Assembly: GCF_900230225.1 (NCBI RefSeq)
Contig: NZ_OCNH01000001.1
Coordinates: forward strand, 248,001 to 312,000
Reading direction: 5' to 3'
Origin: Spirosoma fluviale
Lineage (GTDB): Bacteria > Bacteroidota > Bacteroidia > Cytophagales > Spirosomataceae
DNA: 64,000 nt
A program made the translations under genes and the position numbers. The notes under the pieces were generated by a model, which did no database searches, had not been told where the DNA came from, and worked only from the letters and a program-made list of their open reading frames with translations. This document shows, one piece after another, positions 28,611 to 37,412 of the stretch; position 1 is the stretch's first letter; every line of letters begins with the position of its first letter.

Positions 28611-28988
28611 TTATAACTCATCGGCCTCATAGACCTCATCTTCTTCATCTACCCGCGTCTTTGCTTCTGCGATGGCCGGGCTGGAAATGTCATTTCGTTT
28701 TTGTTTAAATCGGACAAGTTTGTCTTTAAGAACATCCATCACGCGGTCGGTTGCGCTCTCGAAACTCTTATCGTGTTCCTTTACAAAGAGCTCTTTGCCC
28801 GGAAGCATCAGCCTCACTTCGACTATTTTCTCTTTGACTTTGTTAGAATCCGCACCCTCTAATCGTAGAAACACTTCTCCGCTAATGATACGGTCATGAA
28901 AGGTGTCTAACTTGTCGAGTTTCGCCTGGATGAAATCTAACAGGCTCTGGTCGGCCGTGAACTTAACGGCATGCATTTGTAGTCTCAT
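28611..28988 (-). CDS. hpf: Ribosome hibernation-promoting factor
   Basis: A 125-residue HPF/RaiA/YfiA-type protein that binds the ribosomal decoding region and stalls or dimerises ribosomes in stationary phase or stress. The N-terminal 'LQMHAVKFTADQSLLDFIQAKLDKL' (in part), 'HDRIISGEVFLRLEG', 'KEKIVEVRLMLPGKELFVKEHDKSFESATDRVMD' (in part) and 'LKDKLVRFKQKR' follow the family's beta-alpha-beta-beta-beta-alpha fold, with a charged C-terminal tail (DEEDEVYEADEL). It is a short form without the long dimerisation domain. Monocistronic between the metK terminator and the P450 end. Confidence 0.9.
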   Translation of the reverse strand: MRLQMHAVKFTADQSLLDFIQAKLDKLDTFHDRIISGEVFLRLEGADSNKVKEKIVEVRLMLPGKELFVKEHDKSFESATDRVMDVLKDKLVRFKQKRNDISSPAIAEAKTRVDEEDEVYEADEL

Positions 28989-29192
28989 TGTGTCGCTTTT
29001 AAGGTGAATTGATCAGAACATCAATGGATTGACTAAGTTTGGGTATAACGACCAAAAAGTCAATAGCACCTACGAAAGATGCAAGGCTGTTTCACGGGTA
29101 TTTATGTTACTAAAAGTTAATACTCTGTAACAGCACACGTTTGTTGACTGACGTGGAACGATTGAATGCAAAAGTTCTTGAAAAAATCTAAT

Positions 29193-30557
29193 TTATCGAT
29201 TCGACAAAACCGCCTGTATCGGCTGATTTGGTCGTAACGTGATAAGTGGTTTGGGGGTGATAGTTTGACCCGACGCCCTGTTTATGTCGAAACGTCGAAC
29301 AAAAAGAGCTAATAGGATCTGCATTTCCATCAGCGCAAACTGATTGCCGATACATAGGCGGGGCCCGCCACCAAAGGGCAGGTACGCGTAGGAGTGGAGT
29401 TTATCCTTTGGGCCTCCCGGCGCAAACCTGTCCGGGTCGAAACGCTCGGGCTCGGGCCAGTTGGCCGGGTCCCGGTGGAGCAGATAGGGGCAAACCAGAG
29501 CCGTGTCGCCAGCCGGAATCGTGTACGGGCCAATGTGATCGTCTTCACGTGCCCGGCGGCTCATGATCCAGGCGGGTGGGTACAGGCGCAGGGATTCCTG
29601 AACAACCTGTAAGGTGTAGATCAACCGTCGGAATGCATCGGCTGGTGGAATTCGAGCATCACCCAGCACAGTCTGGCTTTCAGCCTGTAGCCTGGTGAGG
29701 ATATCAGGATGTTTGGTAAGGAGGTAGATCGTCCATGCCATCGACACAGCCGTAGTTTCGTGACCTGCGGAGAATATAGTTACGCACTCGTCGCGCAGTT
29801 GCTGGTCCGACATGCGCTCTCCCGTTTCTTCATCTTCCGCACTCAACAGCATGCCCAGCAGATCATCTTTGTCTTCATGCTGCTTACGCCGTTGGTCGAT
29901 CAGGCCATAAATAAACGTATCTACCTGTCGCTGGGCACGTTTGGAGCGTTGGTTGTTGGGCGTAGGCCAGCTCATCGGGAAACGAATAGGCGATAACATC
30001 CGGCTATTGGCCAGGTAGTTGAGCGAATCCAGCGCATGGGAAAGGCCATCGAGTTTACCGCTGGTGTCTGAACCGAACAACGTTTTGCAAACGATGCGCA
30101 TCGTTACATCCATAAATGCCTGCGATACATTGACGGGTTGTGTCAAATCAGCTGATTTCAGCGTATCGAGCCAGTCAGCCGTTTCGGCGATCATGGTTTC
30201 GGCCAATGCCGCCAGTTTCTGGCGATGAAACGCCGGTTGAGCCAATCGCCGTTGCCGACGCCAAAAATCGCCGTCGCTGGTCAGCAGGCCGTTCCCCAGG
30301 AAAATTTTGAGCACTTCGAAGGCGGGCGAACGACCATAATTACGGTTATTCTCCTGTAAAATATGCTTGCTGTCTTCGGGCTGGAACACCAGATACTGAT
30401 TCCGACCGCCAATACGCAGATGGACAATCCGGTCCTGTTTTCGCTGTAGTGTATGCAAAATGGTCAGTGGGTCGCGAACGAAGGCAAGGGTATTGCCCAG
30501 AAACGGTAAGCCGGGGTGCAGCGGGACCGGATGGGTAGGGGCGGCAGTTGTTTCCAT
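29193..30557 (-). CDS. Cytochrome P450
   Basis: A 454-residue soluble-type bacterial P450 monooxygenase. The landmarks are complete: I-helix oxygen-binding motif AGHETTA (near 265-272), the ExxR pair (ESLR), 'PERFDPDRFAP' and the heme-binding loop FGGGPRLCIGNQFA with Cys402. The start at 30557 is chosen over a longer frame (30578) that would begin inside a hairpin. No ferredoxin or ferredoxin reductase gene is nearby, so its redox partner is elsewhere. Substrate is not evident; fatty acids, terpenoids or carotenoids are all possible. Confidence 0.92.
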   Translation of the reverse strand: METTAAPTHPVPLHPGLPFLGNTLAFVRDPLTILHTLQRKQDRIVHLRIGGRNQYLVFQPEDSKHILQENNRNYGRSPAFEVLKIFLGNGLLTSDGDFWRRQRRLAQPAFHRQKLAALAETMIAETADWLDTLKSADLTQPVNVSQAFMDVTMRIVCKTLFGSDTSGKLDGLSHALDSLNYLANSRMLSPIRFPMSWPTPNNQRSKRAQRQVDTFIYGLIDQRRKQHEDKDDLLGMLLSAEDEETGERMSDQQLRDECVTIFSAGHETTAVSMAWTIYLLTKHPDILTRLQAESQTVLGDARIPPADAFRRLIYTLQVVQESLRLYPPAWIMSRRAREDDHIGPYTIPAGDTALVCPYLLHRDPANWPEPERFDPDRFAPGGPKDKLHSYAYLPFGGGPRLCIGNQFALMEMQILLALFVRRFDINRASGQTITPKPLITLRPNQPIQAVLSNR

Positions 30558-30563
30558 TAAAAA

Positions 30564-30593
30564 AGCCGTTCCGGACATAAGGTCGGAACGGCT
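30564..30593 (-). terminator. Hairpin with T-run between SDR and P450, next to the P450 ATG
   Basis: Arms 30564-30573 and 30584-30593 (10 bp). Read on the minus strand the stem is followed by TTTTT and then the P450 ATG at 30557. It looks like the intrinsic terminator of the upstream SDR, ending only a few bases from the next start codon. Confidence 0.65.
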
Positions 30594-30622
30594 ATAAAGA
30601 TACGGCCGCGTGCTAAAAATTG

Positions 30623-31486
30623 CTACGAGTTCACCACCTCGCCACCGTTGACGTGGATGACCTGCCCGGTGAAATAAGACGCATCTTCCGACGCCAGAAA
30701 GACGTAAGCCGGGGCTAGCTCGGCGGGTTGACCCGCACGTTCCATGGGTACATCTTTCCCGAAGTTTTCTACTTCTTCCAATGTTTTGGTGGCCACAATA
30801 AGGGGTGTCCAGATGGGGCCGGGCGCTACCGCGTTGACCCGGATATTCTTCTCGACCAGATTCTGCGATAACGACCGCGTAAAGGACGTTACGGCTCCTT
30901 TTGTAGACGCGTAGTCAATTAGAGCCTGACTGCCCCGGTACGAAACAACCGACGTGGTATTGATAATGCAATCCTCAGCGGCCATGTACGGCAGAAAAGC
31001 CTTCGTAAGCCGGAACATAGCCAGAATATTCAGTTCAAAGGTTTCGCGCATTTGCTGATCCGAAATCCCGGTGAACTCCTTCTGCTCAACATGGTTGGCC
31101 GCGTTATTCACCAGGATATTTACCCTACTGTACGTATCGACAACTTTATCAACGGCCTCCTGAATATAGGGAAGCCGTTTGAGGTCGCCCGGAACAAGCA
31201 GGCATTGCCGCCCTTCGGCTTCCACGAGCGATTTTGTCTTTTGGGCATCTTGCTCTTCGCGCGGATGGTAAAACAGGGCCAGATCGGCCCCTTCGCGGGC
31301 AAAGTGAATGGCTACCGCCCGACCAATGCCCGAATCGCCACCGGTTATTACGGCAATTTTCCCCTGTAGTTTATCCGCACCCTGATAATTATCCCGAATG
31401 TAGATCGGTTGCGGGTCCATTTTATATTCCAGGCCCGGCTGCTCATCCTGATGCTGGGCTTTGGTTTCAATTTCCATTTGTTCCAT
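30623..31486 (-). CDS. SDR oxidoreductase, tandem copy A
   Basis: A short-chain dehydrogenase of about 287 residues from the ATG at 31486 (MEQMEIETKAQHQDEQ); an open but unlikely N-terminal extension runs to 31570. Features: an N-terminal arm (about 1-45, 'DPQPIYIRDNYQGADKLQGK'), NAD(P) motif TGGDSGIGRA, NNAAN, catalytic Ser-Tyr-Lys (INTTSV, YASTKGA) and 'APGPIWTP'. The layout resembles the YghA/glucose-and-ribitol-dehydrogenase group. The neighbour at 31575-32429 is a paralogue in the same orientation. Substrate unknown. The intergenic gap holds an inverted repeat. Confidence 0.88.
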   Translation of the reverse strand: MEQMEIETKAQHQDEQPGLEYKMDPQPIYIRDNYQGADKLQGKIAVITGGDSGIGRAVAIHFAREGADLALFYHPREEQDAQKTKSLVEAEGRQCLLVPGDLKRLPYIQEAVDKVVDTYSRVNILVNNAANHVEQKEFTGISDQQMRETFELNILAMFRLTKAFLPYMAAEDCIINTTSVVSYRGSQALIDYASTKGAVTSFTRSLSQNLVEKNIRVNAVAPGPIWTPLIVATKTLEEVENFGKDVPMERAGQPAELAPAYVFLASEDASYFTGQVIHVNGGEVVNS

Positions 31487-31493
31487 TTTTTCT

Positions 31494-31560
31494 AGGAGTT
31501 GGGAGCGAGGAGTCAGGAGCGAGAAGAAAAAGGCATGAATCCTCATCACTCCCAACTCCT
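31494..31560. repeat. Inverted repeat between the tandem SDRs
   Basis: Arms aggagttgggag (31494-31505) and ctcccaactcct (31549-31560) flank about 43 bases with further 'gagcgag' and 'gtcaggag' words. It lies at the junction of two paralogous genes and may act as a weak terminator or a dispersed repeat. Confidence 0.55.
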
Positions 31561-31574
31561 GTATACTCATTTAA

Positions 31575-32429
31575 TTATGCATTGACGATAGTACCGCCAT
31601 TGGGATGTAATACCTGTCCGGTGATGTAGGACGCATCTTCCGATGCCAGAAAGACGTAAGCCGGGGCTACTTCGCTCGGCTGACCGGGGCGTTTCATAGG
31701 CACATCTTTCCCAAACTCAGCCACTTCTTCGGCACTGACCGATGCCGGGTTGAGCGGTGTCCAGATGGGACCGGGCGCCACGGCGTTAACCCGTATTCCT
31801 TTGGTGATAAGATTGCTGGACAACGCGCGGGTGAAGGTCATAATCGCCCCTTTTGTTGACGAGTATTCGAGTAGGTCGGCGCGGCCCTGATAAGCCGTAA
31901 CGGAGGTCGTGTTAATGATGCAATCGCCTTTTTGCAGATGTGGCTCGGCGGCTTTGGTAATGCGGAAGAAGGAGTAAATATTGGTTTCGTAAGTTGCCAG
32001 CAGGTCTTCGTCCTCAATATCTTCGAGTTCTTTATGCTGAAGCTGCAAGGCCGCATTATTGACCAGAATGTTCAACTTGCCGAACTGGCTGATGGTGTCA
32101 CTCACCAGTTGCTTGCACTGTTCTTCCTGACGAATATCACCCGGCAGCAGGAGGCACTTACGGCCTTCGGCTTCCACAAGTGATTTGGTCTTTTGGGCAT
32201 CTTCCTCTTCCCGGTCGGTGTAGGAAATGGCTACATCGGCTCCCTCCCGGGCAAAATGAACGGCCACCGCCCGCCCGATGCCTGAGTCGCCACCGGTAAT
32301 GAGGGCCACTTTACCGTTTAGTTTGTTCGCCCCCTTGTACGATTTCCGGATGAACTCCGGTTGCGGAGTCAGCTCGGCTTCAATGCCCGGCTGGAGGTCC
32401 TGATGTTGTGGCGGAATGTCTATGTTCAT
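31575..32429 (-). CDS. SDR oxidoreductase, tandem copy B
   Basis: A 284-residue short-chain dehydrogenase with the same architecture as its downstream paralogue: N-terminal arm ending 'RKSYKGANKLNGK', TGGDSGIGRAVAVHFAREGADVA (in part), NNAAL, INTTSVTAYQG, YSSTKGA, 'APGPIWTPLNP' and the C-terminal 'SEDASYITGQVLHPNGG'. Probably cytosolic, oxidising or reducing a polyol, sugar or aldehyde. It diverges from the GMC oxidoreductase gene with 133 bases between starts. The two SDR copies share stretches almost identical at base level (see findings). Confidence 0.9.
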   Translation of the reverse strand: MNIDIPPQHQDLQPGIEAELTPQPEFIRKSYKGANKLNGKVALITGGDSGIGRAVAVHFAREGADVAISYTDREEEDAQKTKSLVEAEGRKCLLLPGDIRQEEQCKQLVSDTISQFGKLNILVNNAALQLQHKELEDIEDEDLLATYETNIYSFFRITKAAEPHLQKGDCIINTTSVTAYQGRADLLEYSSTKGAIMTFTRALSSNLITKGIRVNAVAPGPIWTPLNPASVSAEEVAEFGKDVPMKRPGQPSEVAPAYVFLASEDASYITGQVLHPNGGTIVNA

Positions 32430-32562
32430 AACGTTGCTGTTGGTTGTACTTACTTAAATAAGCCAAAAGCAACGGCGGTTGTTTTGATAAATCTATTGAA
32501 ATGGTAGATTTTGATGCGCTGGAATGTATTCGTAATATAGTACCTCCAAAACCCTTACCACC

Positions 32563-34275
32563 ATGAACATCAACGGCGATGCCACGAAAGCAAACACCTA
32601 CGACGCCATCGTCATCGGCTCGGGAATCAGCGGAGGCTGGGCGGCTAAAGAACTCTGCGAGAAAGGGTTGAAAACGCTCGTGCTGGAACGGGGGCGTGAT
32701 GTAAAACACATAGTCGACTACCCAACGGCCACGCTCAACCCCTGGGAGTTCAAGCATCGCAACCGCATGCCGGAGGCCTTCGATAAAGAGAATCCCATTG
32801 CTACCAAGTGCTACGCCCTCGACGAAGGCACCGAGCAGTTTTTCGTCAAAGATGCCGAGCATCCGTACGTGCAGGAAAAGCCGTTCGACTGGATTCGGGG
32901 CTATCAGGTGGGCGGTAAATCGTTGATCTGGGCGCGGCAGACGCAGCGGTGGAGTAAGTTCGATTTTGAGGCCAACGCCCGCGACGGAGCCGCCGTGGAC
33001 TGGCCCATCCGGTACGAAGACATTGCGCCCTGGTATAGTCATGTGGAGAAGTTTGTGGGCATCAGTGGCAATAAAGACGGTCTGGAAACTCTGCCCGATG
33101 GCGAATTTCTAAAACCCTGGGAGCTGAATTGTGTGGAGAAACACATTCAGAAACGGGTGGCCGAGAGTTACAAAGACCGGCACGTGATCATTGGCCGGTG
33201 CGCTCACCTCACGGAGCCCAAACAGATTCATTACGATCAGGGACGAGCGCAGTGCCAGGCTCGGCATTTGTGCTACCGGGGCTGCCCGTATGGCGGCTAT
33301 TTCAGCAGTAACTCATCGACTATTCCGTGGGCCGCTAAAACAGGGAAGCTTACCCTTCGGCCGGATTCGGTCGTTCACTCGATTATTTACGATGATGTGA
33401 AAAAGAAGGCAACGGGCGTTCGGGTGATCGACACGCATACCAAACAAATGACGGAGTATTATGCCCGCATCATTTTTGTCAATGCCGCCTGTCTCAATAC
33501 GAATCTTGTATTGCTGAACTCGACGTCCCGCCGTTTTCCGAATGGTTTGGGTAATGATAGTGGTGTACTGGGCCGTTACGTGGCCTTTCACAATTACCGG
33601 GGCAACATCGTAGCCGATTACGAAGGGTTCGAGGACGGGTACTACTACGGTCGTCGCCCAACGACGGCATTTATGCCCAACTTTAGGAATGTTAACAAGC
33701 AGGAAACCGATTTTCAGCGGGGGTACATGGTGGCTTTTAGTGCGGCCCGTGGCGGCTGGAGCCGGGGCGCGGGTCAGGAAGGTTTTGGAGCCGATTTCAA
33801 GGATAAGCTAAGCGATCCCGGTGCCTGGCATGTGTTCATGATGATGCAGGCCGAAACCGTCCCGCGTTATGAAAACCACGTGCGGCTCAGCACCGACCGG
33901 AAAGACCCGTGGGGTATTCCGCAGCTGGTGACGGCCATCGACTACACTGACAATGATGTGAAGGTGATGAAAGATTTTCTGGAACAGGGAGCCGACATGC
34001 TGGAAAAATCGGGGTGCAAGAACATTAACCCCTACGACGACCACCGAAATCCTGGCCTCGATATTCACGAGATGGGCGGTGTACGCATGGGCCGCGATCC
34101 GAAAACATCACTGCTTAATGCCCATAACCAGCTCCATAGCGTAAAGAACGTGTTTGTGACCGATGGCGCGGCCATGACCTCTACCGGTTCGCAAAACCCG
34201 TCGATTACCTTTATGGCGCTCACCGCACGAGCAGCTAATTTTGCTGTGAGCGAGATGAAAAAGCGTAATTTGTAA
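32563..34275 (+). CDS. GMC family oxidoreductase
   Basis: A 570-residue flavoprotein of the glucose-methanol-choline superfamily. The FAD fold begins 'YDAIVIGSGISGGWAAKEL', followed by 'GYQVGGKSLIWARQTQRWS', and ends with the family's substrate region 'GGVRMGRDPKTS', 'NVFVTDGAAMTSTGSQNPSITFMALTARA' (in part), where the His/Asn pair acts. It resembles the flavoprotein subunit of gluconate 2-dehydrogenase-type complexes. No small subunit (GntK/subunit 3-like) or cytochrome c subunit is adjacent, and there is no export signal in the visible N-terminus. It diverges from two SDR genes, so the locus is an oxidoreductase cluster. Confidence 0.9.
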   Translation: MNINGDATKANTYDAIVIGSGISGGWAAKELCEKGLKTLVLERGRDVKHIVDYPTATLNPWEFKHRNRMPEAFDKENPIATKCYALDEGTEQFFVKDAEHPYVQEKPFDWIRGYQVGGKSLIWARQTQRWSKFDFEANARDGAAVDWPIRYEDIAPWYSHVEKFVGISGNKDGLETLPDGEFLKPWELNCVEKHIQKRVAESYKDRHVIIGRCAHLTEPKQIHYDQGRAQCQARHLCYRGCPYGGYFSSNSSTIPWAAKTGKLTLRPDSVVHSIIYDDVKKKATGVRVIDTHTKQMTEYYARIIFVNAACLNTNLVLLNSTSRRFPNGLGNDSGVLGRYVAFHNYRGNIVADYEGFEDGYYYGRRPTTAFMPNFRNVNKQETDFQRGYMVAFSAARGGWSRGAGQEGFGADFKDKLSDPGAWHVFMMMQAETVPRYENHVRLSTDRKDPWGIPQLVTAIDYTDNDVKVMKDFLEQGADMLEKSGCKNINPYDDHRNPGLDIHEMGGVRMGRDPKTSLLNAHNQLHSVKNVFVTDGAAMTSTGSQNPSITFMALTARAANFAVSEMKKRNL

Positions 34276-34415
34276 GAGGTGAGCAGGATCAGGAAGGAAT
34301 GCGTTAAGCCGTTAAGGACTTATTTACGGTAAAAAATCCTGAATTGAGCTTTTGACACCAGGTGGGAATACTGACAAAACCCAGACAACACGAATTCCAA
34401 TAATCCTTAACGACA

Positions 34416-34853
34416 ATGTATACGAAAACCATTCTGTTTGCGCTCGTAACCCTATGCAGCCTGCTTACCCTCGACGGAAAAGCACAAAGTAAAGAGCAGG
34501 CCGCTGTGGCGCAGTCTGTTGCCCAACTGCGGGCACTCATGATTGACCCCGATAAAGCGAAGTTGGAAACGCTGGCATCGGATGAACTTAGCTACGGGCA
34601 CTCGAACGGGAAGCTGGAAGATAAAAAAGAGTTTATCGAAGCGCTGATGAACGGCTCATCGGACTTTAAAACCATTGATCTGACAGACCAAACGGTTACG
34701 ATCGTTGATAACACGGCTTTCGTCCGGCACAAATTAAATGCCGAAACGGCGAACGATGGAAAGCCGGGTACGGCCAAATTGTCGGTGCTTCTTGTGTGGG
34801 TTAAACAGAAAGGAAACTGGAAGCTCCTCGCCCGTCAGGCTGTTAAGATTTAG
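34416..34853 (+). CDS. Exported NTF2-like (DUF4440) protein
   Basis: A 145-residue protein with a signal peptide (MYTKTILFALVTLCSLLTLDGKAQ) and a mature SnoaL/NTF2-like cone fold. Family cues are 'VAQLRALMIDPDKAKLETLASDEL', 'GHSNGKLEDKKEFIEAL', 'DLTDQTVTIVDNTAFVRHKL' (each in part) and the end 'LLVWVKQKGNWKLLARQAVKI'. Such folds serve as enzymes or small-ligand binders; no catalytic set stands out. It lies downstream of the GMC gene in the same direction, 140 bases away, and a hairpin follows. Confidence 0.8.
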   Translation: MYTKTILFALVTLCSLLTLDGKAQSKEQAAVAQSVAQLRALMIDPDKAKLETLASDELSYGHSNGKLEDKKEFIEALMNGSSDFKTIDLTDQTVTIVDNTAFVRHKLNAETANDGKPGTAKLSVLLVWVKQKGNWKLLARQAVKI

Positions 34854-34873
34854 AGATTCAGATGCCATCACAT

Positions 34874-34907
34874 AAATAAGCCCACCAGAAGTCTGGCGGG
34901 CTTATTT
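34874..34907 (+). terminator. Terminator hairpin with one mismatch
   Basis: Arms 34874-34889 and 34892-34907 pair over 16 bases with one G-T-type mismatch and a 2-base loop. It closes the NTF2-like gene. Confidence 0.7.
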
Positions 34908-35007
34908 GATATAAAACCTATGATAACTAGTCAGTAAAGAGAAACAATTCGGTTTGTATAACTCTCCTGAACTCACCTGTCTGGTAACTGGAAGGTAAGT
35001 AAACTGT

Positions 35008-36396
35008 CTATTTTTTTAGCGTTAGTTGCAGCGAGCTGTCATTGATCTCAAACGTCTTGTTCTTGAGCAGCTTCAGCACTTCGGCGCTGGCCAGTAAAGC
35101 AGGTCCGTAGCCATGAGCCGCATAAGGGTTGATGGGCCGGTGGTAATAAAAAGCTGGATCGAAGCCCATGCCCGTACCTACACAAACCCCTTCAACCTGT
35201 CCTTTGTCTGTTACTTTTGTTGACATCGCATTCCAGCCGAGCAGCGTAGCGGGCGCATAAGCCAGCGGGTCGAGCCAGCCCTGGTTGATAGCATGAGCAA
35301 AGGCATATACATAAATGGCCGTTGCCGATGTTTCCAGATACGAATCGTGGCGGTCGAGCAACTGGTGCCAGAAACCCGAACCCGATTGCTGAGCGGCCAG
35401 CCCTTTGGCGTGGGCTTTCAGTAAGTCCAGCATAGCCGGTCGGCCGGGGTGATTGGTGGGGAGAGCGTCCAGTAGTTCAACGGCCGTCAGAATACCCCAG
35501 CCATTGGCCCGCGCCCAGTGAAATTCCGGGTGTACACTCATGCCCTCAACCCAGCCGTGCATATACAACCCTTTCTGCTGGTTGAACATCCGTTTCGAGA
35601 ACTGCGTGACTTGTTTTACGGCTTCGTCGAAGTACTTTCGGTCGCCGGTAAGCTTGCCCATTTGCGCCAGTGCCGGTACGCTCATAAATAAATCATCGAG
35701 CCAAAGCGTATTGGGTTGTGGACGGTTCCGGGCCAGCGTACCATCGGCCAAACGATACTCTTTGGTCTGAATGTAATTGATGTAATTGTCGATCATAGGC
35801 CGCAGATTGGCTTTCACACCCCCGGCGCGACTGGCTTTGATCATAGCGGCACACATGGCCCCGGCATCGTCCAGGGCGTGCGGAGCCAGCACCGATCGCA
35901 TGGGCGTATTGGCTTTTGGGTCGGCCGTTACCTGAGCGCGGAAATAGGGCACTTGCTCAGAAATGAACTCAAGTCGTTTGTTGGTATAGTCGGCATAGCG
36001 GGAGTCGCCGGTGGCTTCGCTGGCGAGTAGCATACCGGCATACGTAACGCCCCACTCGTAGCTGATCAGGCGGAAGTCGCCGGGTTTAAAAATGGCATTG
36101 GGATTGAAGGAGCCGCCCGGAGCAATATCTTTTTTCGTCTCTTTGTCGATAAGCTGCGTTGGGGTATTAGCGTCCAGATACGTATAAATTCGGTTGATAA
36201 CCTTCGTGACGTCCTCCGGTTTAGGTTGGCCGTAAGGCACCGGATAATCGGGTTGTAACAGGTGCAGGGGCGTTGTCGAATCGTTGGCTTTGGGTGCGCC
36301 GGGTTGGGCATAAAGTGTGCTGCCGGTGAGCATACCGGCGACTACTAAACCCAGTGTTCGGGTTGATAAACCGGTTTTAGATGGGTAAATAGACAT
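35008..36396 (-). CDS. Exported GH88/GH105 unsaturated glucuronyl/rhamnogalacturonyl hydrolase-like protein
   Basis: A 462-residue protein with a signal peptide (about 1-30, ends 'GSTLYAQ') and an alpha/alpha-barrel of the GH105 (YteR) type. Clear motifs: 'FKPGDFRLISYEWGVTYAGMLLA', 'APHALDDAGAMCAAMIKA' (each in part) with an aspartate pair, 'NTLWLDDLFMSVPALAQMGKLTGD' (in part), 'HPEFHWARANGWGI' and 'SYLETSATAIYVYAFAHAI'. These enzymes hydrate the 4,5-unsaturated uronic acid released by polysaccharide lyases. No lyase gene lies nearby, so the polymer is unknown. Monocistronic, minus strand. Confidence 0.87.
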   Translation of the reverse strand: MSIYPSKTGLSTRTLGLVVAGMLTGSTLYAQPGAPKANDSTTPLHLLQPDYPVPYGQPKPEDVTKVINRIYTYLDANTPTQLIDKETKKDIAPGGSFNPNAIFKPGDFRLISYEWGVTYAGMLLASEATGDSRYADYTNKRLEFISEQVPYFRAQVTADPKANTPMRSVLAPHALDDAGAMCAAMIKASRAGGVKANLRPMIDNYINYIQTKEYRLADGTLARNRPQPNTLWLDDLFMSVPALAQMGKLTGDRKYFDEAVKQVTQFSKRMFNQQKGLYMHGWVEGMSVHPEFHWARANGWGILTAVELLDALPTNHPGRPAMLDLLKAHAKGLAAQQSGSGFWHQLLDRHDSYLETSATAIYVYAFAHAINQGWLDPLAYAPATLLGWNAMSTKVTDKGQVEGVCVGTGMGFDPAFYYHRPINPYAAHGYGPALLASAEVLKLLKNKTFEINDSSLQLTLKK

Positions 36397-36548
36397 GACG
36401 ATCGTTTAAATCAGGCGTTCTGAATGTGTACTCCTGGCGGTTGGCTGATATGAAAGCAGAGGTCAAAGATTACGAAACTTTACCTGGTTTCTATCATGTA
36501 CACTCCTGTAATCGATTATCATTTCCCTTTTCGGGGAAGGCTATAAAG

Positions 36549-36601
36549 AAACGTCTTTGTCTTTGCCGACAGCCAGACCGTCGGCAAAGACAAAGACGTT
36601 T
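36549..36601 (-). terminator. Terminator hairpin, 22-bp perfect arms
   Basis: Arms 36549-36570 and 36580-36601 are exact complements around a 9-base loop. It lies 90 bases beyond the stop of the minus-strand M15 peptidase gene and upstream of the GH105 gene, so it most likely ends M15 transcription. Confidence 0.7.
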
Positions 36602-36690
36602 GGTCTGTCCAGATAAAGTTTACCGCACAGCGGCCTGATAATTAAATTGGTTGCCGTTGAAGAATACGGAAATCGCGTACTTGAGTAAGG

Positions 36691-37131
36691 TCAGGCAATT
36701 CGGGTCATTATTGTCTTGTTGTTTAGGCCTTTGGTGGCAACCAGGGTATCTCTTCTCGTTTTGGCCGAGAATGAAACATGAACCCAGGAGTCAAACTCCT
36801 GAATAAGCTGATCGTAAGGCAGATCCGACGTTCGAATGATGTCAAACAGCTCCTGGGTTGTAAGTCCTTCTACATGAATATCTGCAGCTTCCCCTTTCAT
36901 GTGTTGACTGGTTGACGACCCGCTTATTAATGAATTGACAATTGGGTTTCTGAAGCCGGAAGTAACATGGATTGGCTTACCGACCAGTGTGCGAAGAGGT
37001 TCTAAGATATTGAGGCACAGTTCCTTTAAGTTGGAAATCTGCTTGGCGTTCGGTATGTTCTTGATACCATTCCGAATGGCTGTCTGACTTAACGTCATTT
37101 CCTGTAGCGAAAAGTGGGTGGATAGGTTCAT
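36691..37131 (-). CDS. Peptidase M15A-like (phage-type endolysin/D-Ala-D-Ala carboxypeptidase)
   Basis: A 146-residue protein of the short M15A_3 group, zinc peptidases that cut peptidoglycan stem peptides, most common in phages. The zinc-site pattern is complete: 'SGFRNPIVNSLISGSSTSQH' region with the ligand His, then HMKGEAADIHVEG (His, Asp) and the final WVHVSF His. There is no signal peptide. No holin, tail or capsid gene is near, so it may be a relic of a prophage or a domesticated wall enzyme. Confidence 0.8.
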   Translation of the reverse strand: MNLSTHFSLQEMTLSQTAIRNGIKNIPNAKQISNLKELCLNILEPLRTLVGKPIHVTSGFRNPIVNSLISGSSTSQHMKGEAADIHVEGLTTQELFDIIRTSDLPYDQLIQEFDSWVHVSFSAKTRRDTLVATKGLNNKTIMTRIA

Positions 37132-37412
37132 GGTATTTTAGATAGATGGGTCGATGCGTTGCAAATGCCAAAAGTGCATCCAATTTATCGCGGATAGTAC
37201 GTGAAATTTCCCGTATTAAGTAGCAGTTGGCACCCCGGAAGTATGCTTGTGGTAGAGATTGACGTGTTCTATAGGCTTCTTGTCAATTTAAGATAATGGC
37301 CTCGCATCAATTCTGATCCGGATGAGTATAAAGAGTACCTGGACAAGAAAAACTTTCACGCTTATAACCGGGTTGTTTTAAGACATGACGTATTTTAATT
37401 GTCGTTTTAATT

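Noticed and set aside
22366-30557. A carotenoid modification cluster of crtY and the cytochrome P450
   Set aside because: They are 7 kb apart on opposite strands with metK and hpf between; no other crt gene is present.
32380-33042. 220-codon minus-strand open frame overlapping the SDR start and the GMC gene
   Set aside because: It overlaps two well-supported genes and has no recognisable motif; the GC-rich codon pattern of the GMC gene creates long antisense frames.
37132-37412. A regulatory RNA or gene in the gap before the SDR
   Set aside because: No hairpin or conserved start was found; only the short remnant at 37297 stands out and it is weak.
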